A stretch of DNA of 64,000 nt, taken from contig JADJWR010000003.1 of NCBI GenBank assembly GCA_016716275.1, positions 496,001 to 560,000 of the forward strand, in the 5' to 3' direction. The position numbers and the translations under genes are program-made. Position 1 is the first letter of the stretch. The number at the start of each line of letters is the position of its first letter. This DNA is from Burkholderiales bacterium. Its GTDB lineage: Bacteria; Pseudomonadota; Gammaproteobacteria; Burkholderiales; Burkholderiaceae_F. The notes under the pieces are model-generated. The model was not told where the DNA came from. It searched no databases and saw only the letters and a list, made by a program, of their open reading frames with translations. Positions 1 through 8,188 of this stretch are shown here, one piece after another.

Positions 1-1970
1 CGCGCATTCAGCGGCATGATGTTGTACAGGCCGTCGCCGGTCGAGCGGTTTTCGCCGCGCGTGTAGGCGAGCGTGGCGGCGGCGGTGAAGGTGCCGAAGC
101 TTTCCGCCTTCGCCAGCAGCGTTTCCCCGGCGACCTCGACGCCGTACAGCCGCGCCGACTGGTTGACGAAGCGCAGGTAGACGAAGCCGGTGGTTCGCGT
201 CAGGTTGCCGGCGGTGCAGGCCTGGCCGTACGGTGTGGCCGAGAAGCAGCGCGCGGCGTCGACGTAGTCGGAGACCGCGGTGAAGTACGGTGAGATGCGC
301 AGGCTCCACCGCTCGCGGCCGGCATCGTGCCAGTCGGCCACCGCGCTGACCGTGCGCGCAACCTCCTGCTCCAGCTCGAGGTTGCCGACGTAGCCGTTGC
401 CGTCGCCGGCCCAGTTGACCATGCGCATCGCCATGCCGTGCGTCGACCAGGCATAGCGCTCGTACAGGTTCGGCGAGCGGGTCTTCTGCGCCACGCCGAG
501 CTCGTAGGTCGCGGTGGGCGACGGGGTGAAGCGCAGCACCGCCGCCAGATCGAGGTGGTGGTCGGTGCGCCGCCGGTCGGCGGCGTTGAATGCCTGCTCG
601 TCGGCCGGACTGAAGGTCGGGCTGTAGCCCTGCACCGGCCCGGCGTCGGTCCGCACCTGCTCGTAGCGCAGCCCGAGCTGCGTAAGCCACTGCGTGTTCC
701 AGCGCGCTTCCCATTCGCCGAATGCTGCGACGCGGTCTCGCTCGCCGTCATTGATGTTGATGAAATCGTTCGGCCACATTCCCTTGCCCGACGGCGGCCA
801 GCGGTCGTCGAGGCGATGGCTGAGCGCCTCGCCGCCGACGCGCAGCAGGTCGCGCGCCGACAGCGCGATGTCGCCGCGCGCGGCCACGCCGCTGTTCTTC
901 CCTTCCGTGTTCATCGGCATGCCGGCGGCGCGGCCGTTCGGCCCGCCGCTGATCGGCCCGGCGATCCCGTCGGAGTTCGGCTCGTTGCTCGGCCCGTACC
1001 AGAACAGCTTGTCGTCGCCGAAATCCATCCGGTGCTCGGTGGTCTCGTGAAAGGCGCGCGCCTCGAGCACCGCGCGCTCGAACTGCCTGCGGTAGCGCAG
1101 GCTGAACTGGGTGCTGTCGTTGGCGGTCATGTCCATGCGCTGGTTGGGGAATCCCTGGAAGGGGATGTCCTGCCAGCCGATGCGCAGTTCGGCCAGGTCG
1201 TGGTCGCGGCGCATGGCGAGCGCCAGCGACTGGTTGGTCGAGCGGAAGTTCGACGAGCCGACCTCGTCGGCGTCGAGCCAGCCGCGGCCTGCCGCGGCCG
1301 GGCCCGCGGCCTTGAAGTCGGCGCCGGCGTGGTAGTTGTCGGCCCTGGTGGTCGCGCCTCGATACGTCAGGCTGAGCGTCGGGCTGGCGACGGTGGCCGC
1401 GACGTTGCCTCCCCAGTTGCCGCCGTTGCTGCGATAGAACGCGCCGACCTCGCCGGTGGCCAGCCGCGACTGGTCGCCGGCGGCGAACTGGGGATCGGGC
1501 GAGTTGACGCGGATGGCGCCGCCGATGCTGTCGCCGCCGACGCTGACCGGCACGATGCCGCTGAACACCTCGATGCGACCGACGGCGGTCGGGTCGATGT
1601 ACGACAGCGGCGGGTTCATGTGGTTGGCGCAGGCCGACAGCACGTCCATGCCGTCGACCTGGATGCGCAGGCGGTCGTCGGCTAGGCCGCGGATCACCGG
1701 CAGGCTGGAGACGCCGCCGGCGCCATAGGCGTCGACGCCGGGCAGGTCGGTGATCAGCCTGGCGGTGTCGCTGGTCGCGGCGCGCCGCGCGGCGAGCGCG
1801 GCGGGGTCCAGGCTGATGGCGCCGAGCGAGGCGCCGTCGAAGGCGCCGCTGACGGTCACCACCGGCAGCCTCGTCTTCTCGTCGGCGGCCTGGGCGTCGC
1901 CGCCGCAAAGGCCGGCGGCGGGCAGGGCAAGTGCCACGGCGAGCGCGGCGGGTTTGTGCTTGAACGACAT
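1..1970 (-). CDS. TonB-dependent outer-membrane receptor, copper (OprC/NosA) type, 3' end outside the window
   Basis: Reading leftward from the ATG at 1970, the frame stays open to the window edge (about 656 codons), so the C-terminal end of the barrel is missing. Residues 1-28 form a signal peptide. The plug domain follows, with a DLPGVDAYG segment, an RGLADDRLRIQVDG segment and the GRIEVFSG stretch typical of TonB receptors. Two details point to copper: a CxxxM motif (C114, M118) in the plug and an HxM motif (H313, M315) in the barrel, the combination reported as the copper-binding site of Pseudomonas OprC. The gene lies 272 bases downstream of a DUF2946 gene, a frequent partner of copper receptors, and next to a CuA/CuB oxidase cluster that needs copper. 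Copper is inferred from motifs and context; another metal complex is possible. Confidence 0.85.
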   Translation of the reverse strand, partial: MSFKHKPAALAVALALPAAGLCGGDAQAADEKTRLPVVTVSGAFDGASLGAISLDPAALAARRAATSDTARLITDLPGVDAYGAGGVSSLPVIRGLADDRLRIQVDGMDVLSACANHMNPPLSYIDPTAVGRIEVFSGIVPVSVGGDSIGGAIRVNSPDPQFAAGDQSRLATGEVGAFYRSNGGNWGGNVAATVASPTLSLTYRGATTRADNYHAGADFKAAGPAAAGRGWLDADEVGSSNFRSTNQSLALAMRRDHDLAELRIGWQDIPFQGFPNQRMDMTANDSTQFSLRYRRQFERAVLEARAFHETTEHRMDFGDDKLFWYGPSNEPNSDGIAGPISGGPNGRAAGMPMNTEGKNSGVAARGDIALSARDLLRVGGEALSHRLDDRWPPSGKGMWPNDFININDGERDRVAAFGEWEARWNTQWLTQLGLRYEQVRTDAGPVQGYSPTFSPADEQAFNAADRRRTDHHLDLAAVLRFTPSPTATYELGVAQKTRSPNLYERYAWSTHGMAMRMVNWAGDGNGYVGNLELEQEVARTVSAVADWHDAGRERWSLRISPYFTAVSDYVDAARCFSATPYGQACTAGNLTRTTGFVYLRFVNQSARLYGVEVAGETLLAKAESFGTFTAAATLAYTRGENRSTGDGLYNIMPLNA

Positions 1971-2242
1971 GGGTGCTCCACGAATTTGGCTTGCTCGGCC
2001 GCCGGCATCCGGCGGTCGGTCATCTGACAGTGAGGTGGCGCAACCGCAGCCGGCGGCTGGCGGCGATGCGCGAGGGGCGTGCGGCGGGCGGCGGCAGCCG
2101 CAAGGCACCGGCATCGACGCGACGGCGGGCGGATCCGCGTGTCGGACCGACGGCACCCGTCGTGCCGTCAGGCAGCGTCGATGTAACCGGGCGATGCGCC
2201 TGCTTCAGCCGCGCCGTCGGCGCTGCACGAAGCGGGCGGCGA

Positions 2243-2632
2243 TCACTGCGCCGGTGGTGCGCGGGCGAGGGCGTCGCCCGGCGGCGTGCCGCCCGGCGCC
2301 GTCGGCACCGAGCCGCGGACAACGTATCCGCGGGGCGCCGTGGCAGCGGCGGGCCTCGCCGGCGGCGGCGGGCCGTGCGCGGTGTCGGCGAGGCGGCACA
2401 GCGGACAGTGATCCTCGTGCGCTGCGGGCTGGCCGGGATCGGCCGGCAGGCGCTTGACACCCGCCGCCGAGCACACCTCGATCCATGGCCCGCCATGCGC
2501 GCGCGCCGGCGGGCCGAAGGCGATGACCGCCTGCAGCGCCGCCAGCAGCAGCAGCCAGGCAAGGCGGCGCGATCGCGTCCCGCCCTGGGCCTCGCCGCCC
2601 CGGCCCCTGCGCCGCATCGCCAGGGAAGTCAC
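2243..2632 (-). CDS. DUF2946 family small secreted or anchored protein
   Basis: A 129-residue protein with a hydrophobic segment near residues 25-45 (signal peptide or anchor), a WIEVCSAAG motif and a HEDHCPLC cysteine/histidine motif, all characteristic of DUF2946. The family has no proven function but is often encoded beside copper TonB receptors, and the Cys/His motif suggests metal binding. The start codon overlaps the stop of the cytochrome b fusion gene upstream by four bases (ATGA), so the two are probably translationally coupled. The copper-type receptor follows on the same strand after 272 bases in which I see no gene. Confidence 0.75.
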   Translation of the reverse strand: MTSLAMRRRGRGGEAQGGTRSRRLAWLLLLAALQAVIAFGPPARAHGGPWIEVCSAAGVKRLPADPGQPAAHEDHCPLCRLADTAHGPPPPARPAAATAPRGYVVRGSVPTAPGGTPPGDALARAPPAQ

Positions 2633-4530
2633 GGTTTCGGCGGCGCGCTCTGCGGCGTGAAGGCGTCGGAGAAGCAGAAGTCCTCCGCCAGGCCCTGCGC
2701 GACGAATGCCGGCTTCGCCGTCTGGATCATCTGCACCGAGCCGCAGGCGTAGATCGCGCAGCCGGAGAGATTCGGAAAATCGGCCAGGATCGCCTGGTGG
2801 ACGAGGCCCGTGCGGCCCTGCCAGTCGTCTTCCGGCCGGGCGTCGGACAGCACCGGCACGAAGCGGAAGTTCGCGTGCTCGCGCGCCCAGCGCTCGGGCA
2901 GCTCGGCGAGATACAGGTCGCGCCGCTGGCGCACGCCCCAGTACAGGTGCAGCGGCCGCGCGATGCCGAGGCGGAAGGCCTGCTCGAGCAGGCTCTTCAC
3001 CGGCGCGAAGCCGGTGGCGCCGGCAACGAAGATCAGCGGCTTGTCGGTCGGTTCGTGCAGTATGAATTCACCGAGCGGCCCCTCGATGCGCAGCCGGTCG
3101 CCGACGCGCATCGCCTCGAAGACGCGGGTCGAGAAGCGGCCGCCGGGGACCAGCCGGACGTGCAACGGGATGCGGCCGGTGGTCGCCGACGGCTCGGTGA
3201 ACGAGTAGCTGCGCCGGGCGCCGTCGTCGAGCAGGACGTTGATGTACTGGCCGGCCTCGTAGGTGATGCTCTGGCCCTCGTCGAGCGTCAGTTCGACCAG
3301 CATCACGTCGTAGGCCAGCTTGTCGAGCCGGCTCACCGTCGCGTCGAACAGCGGCACCGCCCGCTCGCGCAGCGCCGCACCGGCCTCCAATTCGACCTCG
3401 ACGTCCGACAGCGCGCAGGCGCAGCACAGCAGCACCTCGCCGCGGGCGCGGGCCTCCTCGGGAAGGGCCGACGGCTGGTACGGACCCGGATCGATCGTGC
3501 CGTTGACCACGGTGGCGCGGCAGACGCCGCAGCCGCCGGAGCGGCATTCGAACGGCATCGGCACGCCGGCGCGCAGGCCGGCGTCGAGCAGCGTTTCGCC
3601 GGCGCGCACCGGTACCCGGCGGTTGCCCGGATGCACGTCCATCGTCCAGCCGTGCTTGCCGACCCGTGCCGGCGGCAGCCATGGCAGCAGCAGGAAAAGG
3701 AGCGTCACGCCGCCGACCGCCCACCACAGCAGCGCCGCATGGCCCTCGGTGACCAGCGGATAGACCGGCAGGTAGAACCAGTCGATCGCCAGCACCTGCT
3801 GGATGCGCGAGAAGTCCGCCGGTCCCTGGCTGACCGCCGGCTTGACCAGCGACAGCGCCACCAGCATCGCGAGCAGGCCGATCGAGAAGCGGCGCGGCGG
3901 CATCGTGCGCGCCCGCGGCACCCGCTGCGTGTGCACCCACAGCCCGGCCAGCACCGCCAGCGGGATGCCGATGTGCAGGAACGACAGCAGCGAGAACAGG
4001 CGGTCGGTGATCGCCTCGGGCAGGGTGAAGTTGCGCACCATCGTGCCGCGGAAAGCCGGCAGCACGTCGAACCACTCGGCGGTGGTCACCACCACGTACT
4101 GCGCCAGCTGGTCCCACGGCAGCATGTAGCCGTTGACGCCGGAGACGTAGACCAGCCAGATCAGGATCACGCCGGTGATCCACGAGAACGCGCGAAAGCC
4201 CCGGTAGCGGTCGAAGAAGAAGTGCCGCGCCAGGTGCAGCAGCATCGTCAGCACCATCGCGTCGGAGGCGTAGCGGTGCAGGCTGCGCATGACGCCGCCG
4301 GCGAACCACTGCGCGTTGGTCAGCCGCTCGACCGAGGCGAAGGTGGTGTCGACGCCGGTGTCGTAGAAGATGTAGACGTAGAAGCCGCTGACGACCACCA
4401 CCCAGAACATGAAGTAGCTGATCGCGCCGAGGTAGTACAGCGGATTGAGCGCATCGCCGAAGGCGCGGTTGAAGGCGCGGTCGAGCGCCAGGAAGGCATG
4501 GCGGCCGGCGGCGTGAATGAGCTTGAGCAT
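2629..4530 (-). CDS. Cytochrome b / [2Fe-2S] ferredoxin / FAD-NAD(P) reductase fusion
   Basis: A 633-residue membrane oxidoreductase of three modules. Residues 1-205 are a bc1/b6-type cytochrome b N-terminal domain with two histidine pairs spaced 14 apart (H85/H99 and H186/H200) for two b hemes. Residues about 240-285 resemble the start of the cytochrome b C-terminal part, with AIDWFY where bc1 complexes have PEWY. Residues 295-380 are a plant-type [2Fe-2S] ferredoxin (C329, C334, C337, C369). Residues 395-633 are a ferredoxin-NADP reductase-like unit with the FAD motif RSYS (440-443) and nucleotide motif VAGATGFAP. It probably moves electrons between quinol and NAD(P). I recall the same architecture being reported as a possible quinol:NAD(P) reductase in Accumulibacter. 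It is divergent from the heme-copper operon and coupled to DUF2946. Direction of electron flow is unknown. Confidence 0.9.
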   Translation of the reverse strand: MLKLIHAAGRHAFLALDRAFNRAFGDALNPLYYLGAISYFMFWVVVVSGFYVYIFYDTGVDTTFASVERLTNAQWFAGGVMRSLHRYASDAMVLTMLLHLARHFFFDRYRGFRAFSWITGVILIWLVYVSGVNGYMLPWDQLAQYVVVTTAEWFDVLPAFRGTMVRNFTLPEAITDRLFSLLSFLHIGIPLAVLAGLWVHTQRVPRARTMPPRRFSIGLLAMLVALSLVKPAVSQGPADFSRIQQVLAIDWFYLPVYPLVTEGHAALLWWAVGGVTLLFLLLPWLPPARVGKHGWTMDVHPGNRRVPVRAGETLLDAGLRAGVPMPFECRSGGCGVCRATVVNGTIDPGPYQPSALPEEARARGEVLLCCACALSDVEVELEAGAALRERAVPLFDATVSRLDKLAYDVMLVELTLDEGQSITYEAGQYINVLLDDGARRSYSFTEPSATTGRIPLHVRLVPGGRFSTRVFEAMRVGDRLRIEGPLGEFILHEPTDKPLIFVAGATGFAPVKSLLEQAFRLGIARPLHLYWGVRQRRDLYLAELPERWAREHANFRFVPVLSDARPEDDWQGRTGLVHQAILADFPNLSGCAIYACGSVQMIQTAKPAFVAQGLAEDFCFSDAFTPQSAPPKP

Positions 4531-4565
4531 TGGCCGAAGGTAGCCGCGCGCCCGAGGCTCCTTCC

Positions 4566-4579
4566 TTGACTCGAATCAG
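4566..4579. promoter_or_regulatory. Fnr/DNR-like box between two divergent respiratory operons
   Basis: TTGAC-N4-ATCAG matches the TTGAT-N4-ATCAA consensus at eight of ten fixed positions. It lies in the 212-base region between the leftward cytochrome b fusion (start 4530) and the rightward oxidase operon (start 4743). Because the box is nearly symmetric, one regulator could act on both. An Fnr/DNR-type regulator is encoded at 50719-51435. The distances to both starts are compatible with activation, but no transcription start is known. Confidence 0.5.
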
Positions 4580-4742
4580 ATCGGCATCGAACGGCCGCAG
4601 CGCCGCGATGCCGCACTGCGGCGCGGGCGCCGCCGCGATTGTTTAGGAAGGATCAAGTTCAAGCGGCACCGCGCCGCTCAAGAATGCGCCACCGCGCGGC
4701 CGCCGCATTGCAGCGGCGGCGCAGAACCTGGGAGACAAGACC

Positions 4743-4916
4743 GTGGACGAGACCAAAGACGCCGACGCCGGCGACGAGCCGATTCCTGCCTGGCAGCTGA
4801 TGCTCGACAACCCGTTCCTGCTGCTGTTCCTCGGCATCGCCATGCCGACCGTGCTGTACATCGTCTGGGGCGTGATGGAGATGGTCGCCATCCCGATCAG
4901 CCCGCTCGCGAAATAG
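4743..4916 (+). CDS. Tiny single-span membrane protein, putative small oxidase subunit
   Basis: A 57-residue frame starting at GTG, with a GGGAGA ribosome-binding sequence about seven bases upstream. It has an acidic N-terminus (MDETKDADAGDEPIP), then one hydrophobic helix (about residues 24-48) rich in leucine, isoleucine and methionine. It ends 33 bases before the subunit II gene. Position, size and topology resemble the one-helix accessory subunits (subunit IIa/CbaD type) of ba3-type heme-copper oxidases, but I cannot establish homology by eye. The well-placed Shine-Dalgarno sequence and operon position make a real gene likely. Confidence 0.7.
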   Translation: MDETKDADAGDEPIPAWQLMLDNPFLLLFLGIAMPTVLYIVWGVMEMVAIPISPLAK

Positions 4917-4949
4917 GCCATCGCCGACCGGCAACGAGGAGACAACGCC

Positions 4950-5489
4950 ATGACAGCCATTCATCCGCCGGCACAGCGCGTGTGGTGGAAGCAGCCGATC
5001 CACCGGGACGAGATCCTGTGGATCAGCATCGCCTTCACCTGGTGCATGATCATGTTCTTCATGATGCCGTACTGGCACGTCTACGGCAGCCAGAACCTCT
5101 CCAACGAGACCTACCGGGTCAAGCCGGAGATGTACATGCGCGCCGCCCAGGAGATGGTCGACAAGTACACGGTGCGCACCGAGACCGACGAGAAGATCCC
5201 GGTGGTGGCGCCGCCGGCTGGCGCCGACGTCTACCTGGTCGCCCGCCTGTGGTCGTGGTGGCCGATCCTCGAGCTGGAGAAGGGCAAGACCTACCGCCTG
5301 CACCTGACGGCGATGGACTACCAGCACGGTTTCTCGCTGCAGCCGGAGAACATCAACGTCCAGGTGCTGCCGGGCTACCAGCACGTGCTGACGATCACGC
5401 CCAACCGCAGCGGCACCTACGCGATCGTCTGCAACGAGTTCTGCGGCATCGGCCATCACAAGATGGTCTCGAAGCTGTACGTCAAATAG
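4950..5489 (+). CDS. Heme-copper oxidase subunit II with complete CuA site
   Basis: A 179-residue protein with one N-terminal membrane span (about 22-42) and a periplasmic cupredoxin domain. All CuA ligands are visible: H126, then C161, E163 (backbone ligand), C165, H169 and M172 in CNEFCGIGHHKM. It would accept electrons from a periplasmic cytochrome c or cupredoxin and pass them to subunit I. The short form with a single membrane span resembles ba3-type (B-family) subunit II. A good ribosome-binding site (AGGAGAC) precedes the ATG, and subunit I starts 16 bases after the stop. The intact CuA site shows that this complex takes electrons from the periplasm, unlike quinol-type enzymes. Confidence 0.93.
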   Translation: MTAIHPPAQRVWWKQPIHRDEILWISIAFTWCMIMFFMMPYWHVYGSQNLSNETYRVKPEMYMRAAQEMVDKYTVRTETDEKIPVVAPPAGADVYLVARLWSWWPILELEKGKTYRLHLTAMDYQHGFSLQPENINVQVLPGYQHVLTITPNRSGTYAIVCNEFCGIGHHKMVSKLYVK

Positions 5490-5505
5490 GCAGGGGGGAG
5501 GAGAA

Positions 5506-7203
5506 ATGGCAAACGTTGCACAGTTTCGTGTCTGCCCCCGTACCGGCCTGCAGTTCCACCGCTCGGCCGAGACGCTGATCAAGGTCAACGCGGTGGCGGC
5601 GGTGGTGGCGCTGCTGGTCGGCGGCATCCTGGCGCTGCTGGTGCTGCTGACGCGCTGGCAGGCGGTGCACATCATCGACGCCGAGAACTTCTACATGGTC
5701 CTGACCGCGCACGGTCTGGACATGCTGGCCTACTGGATCATCTTCTTCGAGATCGCGATCCTGTACTTCTGCTCGTCGACCCTGCTGCGCTCGCGGCTGG
5801 CGACGCCGCGGATCGCCTGGCTCGGCTTCTGGCTGATGCTGATCGGCGCGGTGGCGAACAACGTCGCCGTGTTCCGCGGCGACTCCAGCGTCATGTTCAC
5901 CTCGTACCCGCCGCTGCCGGCCAACCAGCTCTTCTACCTCGGGCTGATCCTGTTCGCGGTCGGCGCGCTGATCGGCTGCTTCGTCTTCCTCGGCACGCTG
6001 GTGGTCGCCAAGGCGGAGAAGACCTACGAGGGCTCGATCCCGCTGGTGACCTTCGGCGCGCTGACGGCGGCGATCATCGCCATCTTCACCATCGCCTCCG
6101 GCGCGATCATCCTGATCCCGACCTGGCTGTGGTCGATCGGCTACGTCAGCCACATCGATCCGCTGATGTACCGCACCGTCTGGTGGGCGTTCGGACACTC
6201 GTCGCAGCAGATCAACGTCAGCGCCCACGTGGCGGTGTGGTACGCGATCGCGGCGATCGTCTTCGGCGCCAAGCCGATGAGCGAGCGCGTCTCGCGGGTC
6301 GCCTTCACCCTGTACATCCTGTTCCTGCAGCTGGCCTCGGCGCACCACCTGCTCGCCGATCCCGGGCTGTCGACCGAGTGGAAGGTGTTCAACACCTCCT
6401 ACGCGATGTACCTGGCGGTGCTGGCATCAATGATCCACGGCCTCACCGTGCCGGGGGCGATCGAGGTGGCGCAGCGCGGCAAGGGCTTCACCAAGGGCCT
6501 GTTCGAGTGGATCCGCAAGGCGCCGTGGGGCAACCCGGTGTTCTCCGGCATGTTCATCTCGCTGCTCGGCTTCGGCTTCCTCGGCGGCATCTCGGGCGTG
6601 ATGATGGGCACCGAGCAGCTGAACATGCTGATCCACAACACCATCTACGTGCCGGGGCACTTCCACGCCACGGTGGTGGTCGGCACCACGCTGGCGTTCA
6701 TGTCGATCACCTACTTCCTGATCCCGACGCTGTTCAACCGCGAGATGATCCTGCCCGGCCTGGCCAAGTGGCAGCCGTACCTGTTCGGCCTCGGCATGAG
6801 CGTGTTCTGCCTGGCGATGATGGGCGCCGGCACCCTCGGCGTGCCGCGGCGGCACTGGGACATCACCTTCGCCGGCTCGGCGCTGCCCTACGAGTTCCCG
6901 GGCACGGCGTGGCTGATGATTGCGGTGTTCGGCATCTCCGGCCTGGTGGCGATCGTCGGCGGTGGCGCCTACATCCTGATCACGGTCGGTTCGCTGCTGT
7001 TCGGCAAGAAGCTCGACGCCGGCGCCTACACGGCCCAGCGCACGGTGCTGAAGATGCCGGTGGCCACGGCGATGACCGGACACGGCAGCGCCGGCTTCGC
7101 GGCGCCGGGAACCTTCGTCTTCGCGATGGTGTTCCTCGCCGCCTTCGTCCTGTACTACTTCGTCAACTGGAAGTACCTGTCGACGGTGTGGGGGCTGAGC
7201 TGA
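5506..7203 (+). CDS. Heme-copper oxidoreductase subunit I lacking the active-site tyrosine; candidate NO reductase
   Basis: A 565-residue protein with about 13 membrane spans. Metal ligands are H69 (low-spin heme), H231 (CuB), the H280-H281 pair (CuB) and H385/H387 in GHFHATV (high-spin and low-spin hemes). In oxygen reductases the CuB histidine begins HPEVY, whose tyrosine is cross-linked to histidine. Here the stretch is HSSQQ, so glutamine Q235 replaces the tyrosine. Loss of this residue is known in NO-reducing members of the superfamily, and recently proposed families (eNOR, sNOR, gNOR, nNOR) carry altered active sites with CuA-type partners. I therefore call this a candidate NO reductase; which family it belongs to needs alignment. 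It sits in an operon with CuA subunit, CtaB and SCO. Low-affinity O2 reduction cannot be excluded. Confidence 0.9.
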   Translation: MANVAQFRVCPRTGLQFHRSAETLIKVNAVAAVVALLVGGILALLVLLTRWQAVHIIDAENFYMVLTAHGLDMLAYWIIFFEIAILYFCSSTLLRSRLATPRIAWLGFWLMLIGAVANNVAVFRGDSSVMFTSYPPLPANQLFYLGLILFAVGALIGCFVFLGTLVVAKAEKTYEGSIPLVTFGALTAAIIAIFTIASGAIILIPTWLWSIGYVSHIDPLMYRTVWWAFGHSSQQINVSAHVAVWYAIAAIVFGAKPMSERVSRVAFTLYILFLQLASAHHLLADPGLSTEWKVFNTSYAMYLAVLASMIHGLTVPGAIEVAQRGKGFTKGLFEWIRKAPWGNPVFSGMFISLLGFGFLGGISGVMMGTEQLNMLIHNTIYVPGHFHATVVVGTTLAFMSITYFLIPTLFNREMILPGLAKWQPYLFGLGMSVFCLAMMGAGTLGVPRRHWDITFAGSALPYEFPGTAWLMIAVFGISGLVAIVGGGAYILITVGSLLFGKKLDAGAYTAQRTVLKMPVATAMTGHGSAGFAAPGTFVFAMVFLAAFVLYYFVNWKYLSTVWGLS

Positions 7204-7273
7204 TCGGGGAGGCCGGGGCCGGCGGCGCCGCAATGGCGGCGTCGCCCGGACCCTGGAGCCGAGGAGAGCACAG

Positions 7274-8188
7274 ATGCAGGCGCAGACGCACACCCTGAGG
7301 TCGACCGCGGCCGAGCGCAGCGGCACCGCGCACTGGCGCACCGTGCTGGCCGTGTTCAAGCTGCGCATCGGCGTGATCATCGCGCTGACCGCGATGGCCG
7401 GCATCGCCGTGCAGCCCGGCGTCGAGCTGTCGGCGGCGCAGGTGGCGGCGATCTTCGTCGCCGTGCTGCTGGCCTCGGCCAGCGCCGGCGCCTTCAACCA
7501 GTTCTACGAGGTCGAGCTCGACCGGCGCATGCGGCGCACGCGGGCGCGGCCGTTCGCCGACGGCCGGCTGCAGCCGCACCGCGGCTGGCTGCTGGTGATC
7601 GCCGCGCTGGCCGCCGTCGGCGTCACGCTGGCCTGGTCGGCCACCAACGCGGCGGCGGCGCTGTTCACCTTGCTCGGCGCGTTCTTCTACGCCATCGTCT
7701 ACACGGTGTGGCTGAAGCGGCGCACCTGGTGGAACATCGTCATCGGCGGTGCCGCCGGCAGCTTCGGCGTGCTGGCCGGCGCGGCTGCGGTGGCGCCGGA
7801 GCTGTCGCCGCAGGCGCTGCTGCTGGCGGTGATCCTGTTCCTGTGGACGCCGCCGCACTTCTGGAGCCTGGCGATCGTCTGCCGCGACGACTACGCGGCC
7901 AACGGCGTGCCGATGCTGCCGGCGGTCAAGGGGCTGGCCGTCACGGCGCGGGCGGTGTTCGCCCACGTGGTGGCGCTGGTCGGCCTGTCGCTGCTGCTGC
8001 CGCTGTGGGGCGCCGGCCCGATCTACCTGCTTTGCGCCGCCGGTGGTGGCGCCTGGTTCGTCGCCCGCGCCTGGCAGCTGCTGCGCTCGCCGTCGACCGG
8101 CACCGCCAGGCTGGCCTTCCGTGCATCGCTGGTGCAGCTGTCGGTGCTGCTGCTCGGGGCGATGCTCGATGCGGCGATTCGCCTGTAG
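7274..8188 (+). CDS. ctaB: Protoheme IX farnesyltransferase (heme O synthase)
   Basis: A 304-residue multispan UbiA-family prenyltransferase that adds a farnesyl group to heme b to make heme O. Family signatures are NQFYEVELD followed by MRRTRARP (prenyl diphosphate/Mg site; the usual first Asp is Glu here) and WTPPHFWSLAI followed by DDY. Nine or so hydrophobic helices are visible. A GAGGAGAG ribosome-binding site precedes the ATG. Its presence between subunit I and SCO implies that the neighbouring complex uses heme O or, with a CtaA-type enzyme, heme A. A CtaA/COX15-like protein is encoded at 20992-21891. Also named cyoE. Confidence 0.93.
   Translation: MQAQTHTLRSTAAERSGTAHWRTVLAVFKLRIGVIIALTAMAGIAVQPGVELSAAQVAAIFVAVLLASASAGAFNQFYEVELDRRMRRTRARPFADGRLQPHRGWLLVIAALAAVGVTLAWSATNAAAALFTLLGAFFYAIVYTVWLKRRTWWNIVIGGAAGSFGVLAGAAAVAPELSPQALLLAVILFLWTPPHFWSLAIVCRDDYAANGVPMLPAVKGLAVTARAVFAHVVALVGLSLLLPLWGAGPIYLLCAAGGGAWFVARAWQLLRSPSTGTARLAFRASLVQLSVLLLGAMLDAAIRL

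Noticed and set aside
327..1685. Plus-strand frame of 452 codons at the left edge
   Set aside because: Shadow of the leftward TonB receptor, which has a complete plug and signal peptide.
1971..2242. Possible gene between the TonB receptor and DUF2946
   Set aside because: Frames here are Arg/Pro-rich shadows without start signals; the spacer most likely holds the receptor's promoter.
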